Source of the DNA: a bacterium UBA7470
GTDB taxonomy: Bacteria; Pseudomonadota; Gammaproteobacteria; Burkholderiales; Burkholderiaceae_C
Direction of reading: 5' to 3'
Assembly: GCA_002479815.1 (NCBI GenBank)
Contig: DLPA01000125.1
Coordinates: 399 to 13,460, forward strand
Length of the DNA: 13,062 nt
The position numbers were made by a program, and so were the translations under genes. Of this stretch, positions 7,555 to 13,062 are shown in pieces. The first letter of the stretch is position 1, and each line of letters starts with the position of its first letter. The notes under the pieces were generated by a model that was given only the letters and a program-made list of their open reading frames with translations, did no database searches and had not been told where the DNA came from.

Positions 7555-8970
7555 TCAGTAATTGGCATAAATAAAAGGTGCAATGCCTGCTGGGGCCAGC
7601 ACGAGCACCGCGTACACCCACAAAGTCATCCAAAATGCTTTGATGGGCATGGTGGAGGCTCGCAGCAAGCTCACGCTCCAGCGGCGCAAGCGCCCGCCGT
7701 CAAACTGTGGGCCTAAGCCCATCAGGATCAAGGCCAAGGCGATCCAGGACGGAGCCTCGTCCCACGTCGGCCAGCCTTGTGCAGCGGCTGTCAACACCGC
7801 CCACGCTTCACTGATGCTAGATGCACGAAAGAACACCCAAGCGAGCATCACAAAATGCAGGGTCAAAAGCCAAGCCAGCCCCCGCCGCAACGCATGGGCA
7901 TCACGCCTAGAGGGAAACCAGTGCTGAAGCAGCAAGATGGTTGCCACACCAGCCCCATGCAAAGCGCCCCAGACCAAATAATTCGCACCCGCCCCATGCC
8001 ACAGGCCGCTGATGAGCATGGCAACCATCAAATTAAAGACGGTACGAGCCAAGCCTTGGCGGTTGCCGCCCAAAGCGATGTAGAGATAGTCGCGTATCCA
8101 CGTCGAAAGCGACATGTGCCAGCGTTGCCAAAAGTCGCGTAAGTTCACAGCGGTGTAGGGTGCGGCAAAGTTGGGCAGCAAGCGAAAGCCCAAGAGCATG
8201 GCCATGCCCATCGTCAAATCGGTGTACCCACTGAAATCACAATAAATTTGCGCTGCATAGCCATACATCGCCAACCACGCTTGCACCACCGTGGCTTCTT
8301 GCGGATTGCTGAACACGGGGTTGACCAGTTCTGAAGCCAAGTAACTGGAAATCACCATTTTTTTGAACAAGCCCGCACCCATGAGCGTCAAGGCCAAATC
8401 CAAATTGACGATGGCTCTTTTCCCCCCTGCCCTCAGTTGCGGCAGCAAATGGGTGGCCCGCGAAATCGGGCCGGCCAGCACCGCCGGAAAAAAGCCGATG
8501 AACAAGGCCACCTCCAAGGGGGTGTAGGCGCGTTCGTCGGTGGGCAATTGGTTGCGGTACAAATCCACCCAATACGAAATGCCCGCAAAGGTGTAAAACG
8601 AGATGCCCACAGGCAGCCACACATCCCACGCGGGAACCCAACCCGCACCCAGCCACGCATCGGCCCAGACCCGCACAAACTCGTAATACTTGAACCACGC
8701 CAAGTTCAGCACCGCGCCAGCAATGCCCACACTCAAGATGCGGCGACGTGCAGCGTTGTCGGTTGTTCGCAACATCCAGCGCCCGATGCCCACCACCCAT
8801 GCAGAAAAACCCAGCAAGATCGGCAAAAACACGGGGTTCCATGCCGCGTAAAAGCTCCAACTGACGCACAAGAGCATCATTTGATCGAGGCCACGCCTGT
8901 GCCTGAAACGCCAATGCAGGACGAACACGATCAAAAAAAACAGCAAAAAAGGGAGCGAGTAGTAATTCAA
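7555..8970 (-). CDS. patA: MBOAT family membrane O-acyltransferase, PatA-like (acetyl translocation)
   Basis: A 471-aa polytopic membrane protein of the PatA/AlgI/DltB branch of MBOAT. Hydrophobic segments run from residue 5 to the C-terminus. Family motifs are WLPVGISFYTF (118-128), FWQRWHMSLSTWIRDYLYI (280-298) and LWHGAGANYLVWG (323-335), with the invariant histidine at 325 and a second one at 285. PatA-type proteins move acetyl groups across the inner membrane to a periplasmic SGNH partner, here the gene immediately downstream. The C-terminus PFIYANY resembles the FIYF-x-F/Y tail of this class. The start is TTG at 8970: an in-frame TGA lies about 50 nt upstream, no ATG or GTG occurs in between, and an AGAG lies about 8 nt before. 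The opening L-L-N-Y-Y matches the MLFNSY start usual in the family. It is probably the first gene of the minus-strand operon. Confidence 0.9.
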   Translation of the reverse strand: MNYYSLPFLLFFLIVFVLHWRFRHRRGLDQMMLLCVSWSFYAAWNPVFLPILLGFSAWVVGIGRWMLRTTDNAARRRILSVGIAGAVLNLAWFKYYEFVRVWADAWLGAGWVPAWDVWLPVGISFYTFAGISYWVDLYRNQLPTDERAYTPLEVALFIGFFPAVLAGPISRATHLLPQLRAGGKRAIVNLDLALTLMGAGLFKKMVISSYLASELVNPVFSNPQEATVVQAWLAMYGYAAQIYCDFSGYTDLTMGMAMLLGFRLLPNFAAPYTAVNLRDFWQRWHMSLSTWIRDYLYIALGGNRQGLARTVFNLMVAMLISGLWHGAGANYLVWGALHGAGVATILLLQHWFPSRRDAHALRRGLAWLLTLHFVMLAWVFFRASSISEAWAVLTAAAQGWPTWDEAPSWIALALILMGLGPQFDGGRLRRWSVSLLRASTMPIKAFWMTLWVYAVLVLAPAGIAPFIYANY

Positions 8971-9192
8971 AAGACACTCTATAAACGAAGCACTCTGCTT
9001 TACAGAAATATAGAAATTTCAAATAAAAGAATCTGTATCAGAGGCACAGAGTTAGACAGGGGGAGGAATATAGGCACAGGTTTTGCTAGAACTCGCTAGA
9101 GCCGGATTACCAACCCGTATCGTAGCGAATGAAAACCCTCCATTTTTCACCAAATAACTCTAAGTTATGGTGGTCGTTTGATAATTTGACGC
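8971..9192. promoter_or_regulatory. Divergent intergenic region between the patA-like gene and ybiB, with a small dyad
   Basis: Both flanking genes are transcribed outward from these 222 bp, so at least two promoters should lie here. A dyad at 9149-9171 has the perfect arms ATAACT (9154-9159) and AGTTAT (9163-9168), extended by ACCA and TGGT. It sits 22-44 bp upstream of the ybiB ATG and could be an operator. The plus strand has a GATAAT at 9180-9185 without a good -35. The minus strand has TTGAAA (about 9019-9014) without a well-spaced -10. No promoter can be fixed with confidence. The segment GCTAGAACTCGCTAGA (9083-9098) contains a short direct repeat. Confidence 0.35.
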
Positions 9193-10158
9193 ATGGGCAT
9201 CAGCAATTACCTTAAAGAGATCGGTCGTGGCAAAGACGGCGCACGTTCGCTGAATCGCGCGCAGGCGGCAGATTTGTTAGGACACATCCTAGACGGCCAA
9301 GTCAGTGACTTGGAAATTGGGGCGTTTTGTATCGCCATGCGCGTCAAAGGCGAAACGCCCGAGGAAATGGCAGGCTTTTTAGATGCCGTGCAACAACGTT
9401 TGGCGCTCGTGCCACCTTCGGCCTCGTCCAAACCCACCCTCGTGCTGCCCAGCTACAACGGCGCACGCAAGTTGCCCGTGCTCACGCCTTTGTTGGCGCT
9501 CTTACTGACCCAAGCAGGCTGGCCTGTCCTCATCCATGGGTGTGACACCGAAGACAAACGCATCTCCACACAAAAAGTACTGCTGGCGCTTGGCATCGAA
9601 GGGATAGAAGAGGCAAAAGAGACGGCCAAACACCTCCTCCGCTTTGCTTCCACCGGAGTGTTGTTGCCGAGTCTGCAAGACCTGCTGAACGTGCGGCGCG
9701 TGATTGGGCTGCGCAACCCCGCCCACAGTCTGGTCAAGTTGATGCGGCCTGTGGCTGGCCCAGCGGTGCTGGTGACGAGCTACACCCATCCCGAATACCT
9801 GCACAGCATGAGCGCCACTTTGTCCCAAGTCGGGACGACCGCCTTGCTGCTGCGCGGCACGGAAGGCGAGGCCGTGGCCGATGCCCGCCGTTGCCCCGCG
9901 ATGGAGGCCATCTGGCAAGGCCACATCCAGCGCGTGCAAGAGGTGCAAGCTGGCCCCCTGACCCAAATGCCCGACTTGCCACCACCAGAGGCCGAGGCCA
10001 CCGCTGCATGGATACGGCGCGTGTTGGCAGGCGACATCCCTGTGCCGCCCCCCATCGCCACCCAAGTTCAGCACATCATCGCGCTGGCCGAACGACTGGC
10101 ACGCACCGCACCAGCCACCACTCCCTCTACCACCCTCGCTGTCGAAAGTACGCCATGA
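9193..10158 (+). CDS. ybiB: YbiB, TrpD2-family nucleic-acid-binding protein
   Basis: 321 aa, essentially the length of E. coli YbiB (320 aa). It has the fold of anthranilate phosphoribosyltransferase: an N-terminal helical region (about 1-70, with LNRAQAADLLGHILDGQVSDLEIGAF) and the glycosyltransferase-3 core. The core begins with VLPSYNGARKLPVLTPLLA at about 83-101, the version of the loop seen in YbiB rather than the GTGGD loop of TrpD. By family knowledge, YbiB proteins lack TrpD activity and bind nucleic acid without sequence specificity; in E. coli the gene belongs to a LexA-controlled unit. Here it overlaps cobA by ATGA, so the two are translationally coupled, a pairing common in Burkholderiales where it often sits beside nitrate-assimilation genes. 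None of those are present. No good Shine-Dalgarno precedes the ATG. Confidence 0.9.
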   Translation: MGISNYLKEIGRGKDGARSLNRAQAADLLGHILDGQVSDLEIGAFCIAMRVKGETPEEMAGFLDAVQQRLALVPPSASSKPTLVLPSYNGARKLPVLTPLLALLLTQAGWPVLIHGCDTEDKRISTQKVLLALGIEGIEEAKETAKHLLRFASTGVLLPSLQDLLNVRRVIGLRNPAHSLVKLMRPVAGPAVLVTSYTHPEYLHSMSATLSQVGTTALLLRGTEGEAVADARRCPAMEAIWQGHIQRVQEVQAGPLTQMPDLPPPEAEATAAWIRRVLAGDIPVPPPIATQVQHIIALAERLARTAPATTPSTTLAVESTP

Positions 10159-10952
10159 CTGCTCATACCGCCCTGTCCTCCTCCCTTGGCACTTGCACGC
10201 TCGTCGGCGCGGGGCCTGGTGATCCTGAATTACTGACGCTCAAGGCCGTCAAAGCCATCCAGCAAGCCACCCTCTTGCTGGTAGATGATTTGGTCAGTGA
10301 CGACATCGTGGGGTTTGCGCCTGCTGCTGCGCGTGTGGTGTATGTGGGCAAGCGCGGCGGCTGCACCTCGACACCGCAAGCCTTTATCGAAAAGCTGATG
10401 ATCGAGGCCGTGCAGCAAGGCGAGCGTGTGGTGCGCCTCAAAGGGGGCGACCCCTTCGTCTTTGGTCGTGGGGGAGAAGAAGTGGAGCATTTGAACGCGG
10501 CGGGCATTGCAGTGCAAGTGGTCAATGGCATCACGGCGGGCTTGGCAGCGGTCACGACGCTGGGCGTACCGCTGACGCATCGCGCCCACGCGCATGGCGT
10601 GGTGTTTGTGACGGGACACGCCAAGCCCGGCAGCAGCGGCCCCGACTGGCGCACCTTGGCCGCCACATGCCAAGCCGCCCACCTGACCTTGGTCATTTAC
10701 ATGGGCATCAGCAGCGCGGCACACATCCAAACCGAATTGCTGGCGGGCGGGCTGCGGGCCGACACCCCCGTCGCCATCATCCAACACGCCACCTTAGCCC
10801 AACAACGCCACGCCGCCTGCACCCTGTCCCACTTGCACGAGACCCTGAGCAGCGAACAACTGGGCAGCCCCAGCATCATCGTCATCGGCAACGTCATGCG
10901 GGCTTTACTCGCACTGGACACGCCGACAGCCGCGCAGCCATGGGTGGCGTGA
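10155..10952 (+). CDS. cobA: Uroporphyrinogen-III C-methyltransferase (SUMT)
   Basis: 265 aa, the usual size of a stand-alone SUMT. It methylates uroporphyrinogen III at C2 and C7 with S-adenosylmethionine to make precorrin-2, the branch point to siroheme and cobalamin. Signature segments are visible: LVGAGPGDPELLTLKA near the N-terminus (about 16-31), VVYVGKRGG, the second signature VVRLKGGDPFVFGRGGEE (about 95-112), VNGITAGLAA and GVPLTHR. The start is the ATG at 10155 overlapping the ybiB stop (ATGA); the frame is open further upstream inside ybiB but that part is a shadow. No fused CysG dehydrogenase-chelatase domain is present, so precorrin-2 must be oxidised and chelated by another protein. 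Pairing with ybiB points to siroheme supply for nitrite or sulfite reductase. The reductase genes are not in the window. Confidence 0.95.
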   Translation: MTAHTALSSSLGTCTLVGAGPGDPELLTLKAVKAIQQATLLLVDDLVSDDIVGFAPAAARVVYVGKRGGCTSTPQAFIEKLMIEAVQQGERVVRLKGGDPFVFGRGGEEVEHLNAAGIAVQVVNGITAGLAAVTTLGVPLTHRAHAHGVVFVTGHAKPGSSGPDWRTLAATCQAAHLTLVIYMGISSAAHIQTELLAGGLRADTPVAIIQHATLAQQRHAACTLSHLHETLSSEQLGSPSIIVIGNVMRALLALDTPTAAQPWVA

Positions 10953-10962
10953 TTCCCTCACC

Positions 10963-10974
10963 ATCTTGCAAGAT
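10963..10974. repeat. 12-bp perfect palindrome just after cobA
   Basis: ATCTTGCAAGAT is a perfect palindrome 10 bp after the cobA stop and 55 bp before the next gene. It has no loop and no T-tract, so it is not an intrinsic terminator. It could be a dimeric-regulator site for the peptidase C26 gene or chance. Confidence 0.3.
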
Positions 10975-11029
10975 TTGTTGAACGGTACGGCACTACACTA
11001 CACGCCTTCTTTGTTTCCTAAGTTGCGCC

Positions 11030-11794
11030 ATGCTACGCCGTCGTCCCGTTCATATTGGCTTATCTGCCCGCATCAGTCACCCCGAGCCTGCGGGGGTCGG
11101 CTTGAAATCCAAGACCTTGCAGGTGTTAGAGCAATCGGTGGCGCAGTGGGCGGCATCACGGGATACCTTGGTGTTGATGATTCCTTCGGTGCAGCACGAC
11201 GGGCCGTTGCTGCGCAGCAATATCCGGCTGCGTGACTACGCTGATTACTTGGATGGTCTGATTTTGCAAGGCGGGGCCGATGTCAGCCCTTTGGCATATG
11301 GCGAAGCGCCCCTGCGCCCTGAGTGGAGTGGCGACGCTGTGCGCGATGCGTATGAGCTGGAGCTGGTGCATGAGTTTATGGAAGCGGGAAAACCCATTTT
11401 CGGCATTTGCCGAGGGCTGCAACTCATCAACGTCGCCCTAGGGGGCAGCTTGCACCAAGACCTGCCCACGCTCTGCCCCAGTGAGGTGATACACGAGTCG
11501 CCTGCCTACTCGCAACACACCCACCGCGTCCAGTTTGTACCTGAGGGTCACATGGCGCAATGGTTTGGCGATGTCAAAGGGGGCGAGGTCGTCTCCATCC
11601 ATCACCAAGCCATCAAACGCCTAGGCAAGGGCTTGGTGGCCGAAGCCACAGCAGACGATGGCGTGATTGAAGCCATACGCTCAACAGGGCGCAGCTTTGT
11701 GTGTGGCGTGCAATGGCATCCCGAATTTCATCATCACGGGATGCTGGACTGCAATCCCTTGTTGGATGCCTTCCTCAAAGCCGCACGGCGCTGA
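11030..11794 (+). CDS. Peptidase C26 / gamma-glutamyl-gamma-aminobutyrate hydrolase family protein
   Basis: 254 aa, the same length as E. coli PuuD. It is a class I glutamine-amidotransferase fold hydrolase with the nucleophile elbow FGICRGLQLINVALGG (C127) and the triad partners in VQWHPEF (H230, E232). DGLILQGGADVSP (75-87) is the usual oxyanion and substrate region of this family. Members hydrolyse the gamma-glutamyl bond of gamma-glutamyl-GABA in putrescine breakdown, or of related gamma-glutamyl amides. No puu or other polyamine genes are nearby, so the substrate is left open. The start at 11030 gives the typical short basic N-terminus before HIGLSARIS; the ribosome binding site is weak. 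It is separated from cobA by 77 bp and could be co-transcribed with it. It is probably cytoplasmic, as no signal peptide is seen. Confidence 0.88.
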   Translation: MLRRRPVHIGLSARISHPEPAGVGLKSKTLQVLEQSVAQWAASRDTLVLMIPSVQHDGPLLRSNIRLRDYADYLDGLILQGGADVSPLAYGEAPLRPEWSGDAVRDAYELELVHEFMEAGKPIFGICRGLQLINVALGGSLHQDLPTLCPSEVIHESPAYSQHTHRVQFVPEGHMAQWFGDVKGGEVVSIHHQAIKRLGKGLVAEATADDGVIEAIRSTGRSFVCGVQWHPEFHHHGMLDCNPLLDAFLKAARR

Positions 11795-11870
11795 TCTCTT
11801 GCCCAAAAAATAAGCAGTCTAAGCCACTGCCTTGTGGCTGTAGGCTTTGCGTCACTTTTGCACAAACCAT

Positions 11871-11932
11871 GCCCAACTTATCCACAACACTACCCACAGC
11901 GGCTGGGGATAGTGTGGAAAAGTGCGTTGGGC
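11871..11932. repeat. 62-bp imperfect dyad with two opposed DnaA-box-like sequences
   Basis: The outer arms GCCCAAC (11871-11877) and GTTGGGC (11926-11932) are exact reverse complements. Inside them the two halves keep pairing with small gaps: TCCACA with TGTGGA, CACTA with TAGTG, and CCCACAGC with GCTGGGG-like bases around a short loop near 11897-11903. The left arm contains TTATCCACA (11878-11886), an exact match to the consensus DnaA box. The right arm, read on the minus strand, contains TTTTCCACA (11921-11913), one base different. An AT-rich stretch follows. No poly-T tail follows the stem, so a simple intrinsic terminator for the preceding gene is less likely, although not excluded. Confidence 0.55.
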
Positions 11933-11937
11933 CTGAT

Positions 11938-11984
11938 AAAAATCAGTATTTATCTGAATTAAATTCAAAAATACTTTGATTTTT
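11938..11984. repeat. AT-rich nested dyad upstream of the Tim44-domain gene
   Basis: AAAAATC (11938-11944) pairs with GATTTTT (11978-11984). AGTATTT (11945-11951) pairs with AAATACT (11969-11975), with a two-base bulge at 11976-11977. The centre TGAATTAAATTCA (11955-11967) is itself symmetrical. The right arm overlaps the -35 of the promoter candidate below, so a protein bound here would affect that promoter. Confidence 0.5.
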
Positions 11985-12005
11985 ACTGATTAAAAATCCG
12001 ATAAT
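11976..12005 (+). promoter_or_regulatory. Sigma70-type promoter for the Tim44-domain gene
   Basis: TTGATT (11976-11981) and GATAAT (12000-12005) are separated by 18 bp, matching 4 of 6 and 5 of 6 consensus positions. Transcription would begin near 12012. That leaves a leader of about 34 nt that carries a strong AGGAG at 12034-12038, 7 nt before the ATG at 12046. Confidence 0.6.
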
Positions 12006-12045
12006 CTCCAATCCACTTTCATTCTCTGTTTATAGGAGCTTTGCC

Positions 12046-12966
12046 ATGAAACTGTTGTCTATTTTGGTCATGATCTTGACGCTGGGGTTGACCACCCTGA
12101 CGATGAACGATGCCGAAGCGGCCAAACGCTTGGGCGGTGGTAAGTCCACCGGTATGCAGCGTGAGAACACCAGTCAACCTGCGAACACAGCCACCGCTGC
12201 GGGGGCGGGAGCCGCAGGTGCGGCAGCGGCGGCTGCTCCTAAAAGATCATGGATGGGGCCTTTGGCGGGCTTGGCTGCGGGCTTGGGTCTGGCGGCTTTG
12301 GCCTCTTACCTAGGCTTTGGTGAAGAGTTGGCGACTGCCTTGATGATCGGTTTGGCCGTGATGTTGGTGATGGCTGTCGTGGGCTACTTCATGATGCGTA
12401 AGCGCATGGCTCAAGCCGGACAGTCAGGGGTTGGCGGGATGCAGTACGCGGGTGCTGGTGCTGGTATGGGTGGCGCACAAGGCCAAACGCCTGCACGTCC
12501 TTACGACTGGGCCATGCCTGCAGGCGGTGCGGCAGCGGGTGCAGCAGGAGGCTCCATGATCGGTGCCCACCTCAATGGAGGCACATCACGCATCCCTGCT
12601 GATTTTGATGCCATCGGTTTTGCCAACAACGCCAAAGGTCAATTCATTCGCCTGCAAGCGGCTTATGACAGTGCCAATGTGCAAGACATCCGTGACTTCA
12701 CCACACCGGAGATGTTTGCCGACATTCGCGCCGATTTGGAAAGCCGTGGCCCAGCCACCTCGACCAACGAAGTGGTGTCTGTGGATGCCCAAGTGGTGGA
12801 TGTGTCTGAAGAAGCCCAGCGTTACATCGTCAGCGTGCGCTTCAACGGTGTCTTGCGCGACAGCCGTAGCCGTGAGGACGAGCGTTTTGATGAGGTGTGG
12901 CACTTGACCAAGCCTCGTGAGGGTCAAGGTGGCTGGCTCTTGTCAGGGATACAGCAACTGTCTTGA
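12046..12966 (+). CDS. Secreted or membrane-bound Tim44-domain protein
   Basis: 306 aa. Residues 1-25 form a signal peptide (MKLLSILVMILTLGLTTLTM, then an A-E-A-A cleavage-like site). A basic, Gly/Ser/Ala-rich segment follows (26-65, with an alanine-glycine run), then two hydrophobic segments (about 69-91 and 94-114) ending in the basic anchor MRKRM, a Gly/Ala/Met-rich linker (about 118-180), and a folded C-terminal domain. The last part (about 185-306, DFDAIGFANNAKGQFIRLQAAYDSANVQDIRDF, with DEVWHL and GGWLLSGIQQL at the end) is the Tim44-like, NTF2-related domain. Mitochondrial Tim44 tethers the import motor to the inner membrane. The bacterial function is not well established, and a membrane-associated binding role is inference. 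In Burkholderiales such genes often lie near ubiE, ubiJ and ubiB; those would lie beyond the right edge. It has its own promoter and a strong ribosome binding site. Confidence 0.88.
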   Translation: MKLLSILVMILTLGLTTLTMNDAEAAKRLGGGKSTGMQRENTSQPANTATAAGAGAAGAAAAAAPKRSWMGPLAGLAAGLGLAALASYLGFGEELATALMIGLAVMLVMAVVGYFMMRKRMAQAGQSGVGGMQYAGAGAGMGGAQGQTPARPYDWAMPAGGAAAGAAGGSMIGAHLNGGTSRIPADFDAIGFANNAKGQFIRLQAAYDSANVQDIRDFTTPEMFADIRADLESRGPATSTNEVVSVDAQVVDVSEEAQRYIVSVRFNGVLRDSRSREDERFDEVWHLTKPREGQGGWLLSGIQQLS

Positions 12967-13037
12967 TCGCTTGAATGTGACTGATGTGAGTTTCTCTGTG
13001 TTCTGCCTGTAGTCTTCCCAGGGACTATGTGGTGTTG

Positions 13038-13062
13038 CCCTGATGCGCCTTGCGTGTCAGGG
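13038..13062 (+). terminator. Hairpin after the Tim44-domain gene, possible terminator cut by the window edge
   Basis: CCCTGA (13038-13043) pairs with TCAGGG (13057-13062), and CGC (13046-13048) pairs with GCG (13052-13054) around a CTT loop, with a TG/TG mismatch between. It lies 72 bp after the stop codon. Whether a T-tract follows cannot be seen. Confidence 0.4.

Noticed and set aside
7538..7633. Upstream extension of the patB-like gene to 7633
   Set aside because: It would overlap the MBOAT gene by about 80 bp and add a non-hydrophobic segment before the membrane anchor; the ATG at 7537 fits better.
8237..9022. Minus-strand 261-codon frame overlapping the MBOAT gene
   Set aside because: Out of frame with the MBOAT motifs, which are complete and typical; no recognisable product.
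11822..11839. AGCCAC/GTGGCT hairpin after the peptidase C26 gene as a terminator
   Set aside because: Only six base pairs and no T-tract directly after it.
11871..12005. Chromosomal replication origin
   Set aside because: Only two DnaA-box-like sites and no dnaA, dnaN, rpmH or parAB nearby; kept as a DnaA-box finding only.
1..13062. CRISPR array, prophage, integron, toxin-antitoxin pair or retron
   Set aside because: No regularly spaced repeats, reverse transcriptase, integrase, transposase, phage structural gene or small paired frames could be supported.

Overview
The window looks like chromosomal DNA of a betaproteobacterium, most likely Burkholderiales. The evidence is the moderately GC-rich coding sequence, a ybiB-cobA pair, a RecB of the betaproteobacterial type, and a Tim44-domain protein. 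I see no phage genes, transposases, tRNA or rRNA genes, and no CRISPR array. The species is inferred from gene content only.

Layout, left to right. (1) 1-668, minus strand: the first 222 codons of a bacterial tubulin/FtsZ-superfamily GTPase of the Tubulin_2 type, running off the left edge. (2) 669-1191: about 520 bp without a gene. It holds a perfect 29-bp inverted repeat (929-957 and 1133-1161) enclosing an AT-rich 175-bp core, in whose middle is a stem-loop with T-tracts on both sides. (3) 1192-8970, minus strand: four closely spaced genes, transcribed in the order MBOAT acyltransferase (patA-like), SGNH/DUF459 transferase (patB-like), SGNH esterase (ape1-like) and recB. The first three form a complete envelope O-acetylation set: export of acetyl groups across the membrane, periplasmic transfer to the polymer, and removal. 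The best fit is peptidoglycan O-acetylation. recB follows only 20 bp after the esterase, and neither recC nor recD is in the window. (4) 8971-9192: divergent intergenic region. (5) 9193-10952, plus strand: ybiB and cobA, overlapping by ATGA. (6) 11030-11794, plus strand: a class I glutamine-amidotransferase-like peptidase C26 (gamma-glutamyl-GABA hydrolase type). (7) 11795-12045: a structured spacer with a 62-bp dyad containing two opposed DnaA-box-like sequences, an AT-rich dyad and a good sigma70-type promoter. (8) 12046-12966, plus strand: a secreted or membrane Tim44-domain protein, followed by a terminator-like hairpin at the right edge.

Most genes are ordinary housekeeping or envelope genes. 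The parts most worth a second look are the tubulin-like gene with the palindromic element upstream of it, the DnaA-box dyad at 11871-11932, the acyl-carrier-like C-terminal tail of the MBOAT protein, and the orphan position of recB behind an O-acetylation operon.
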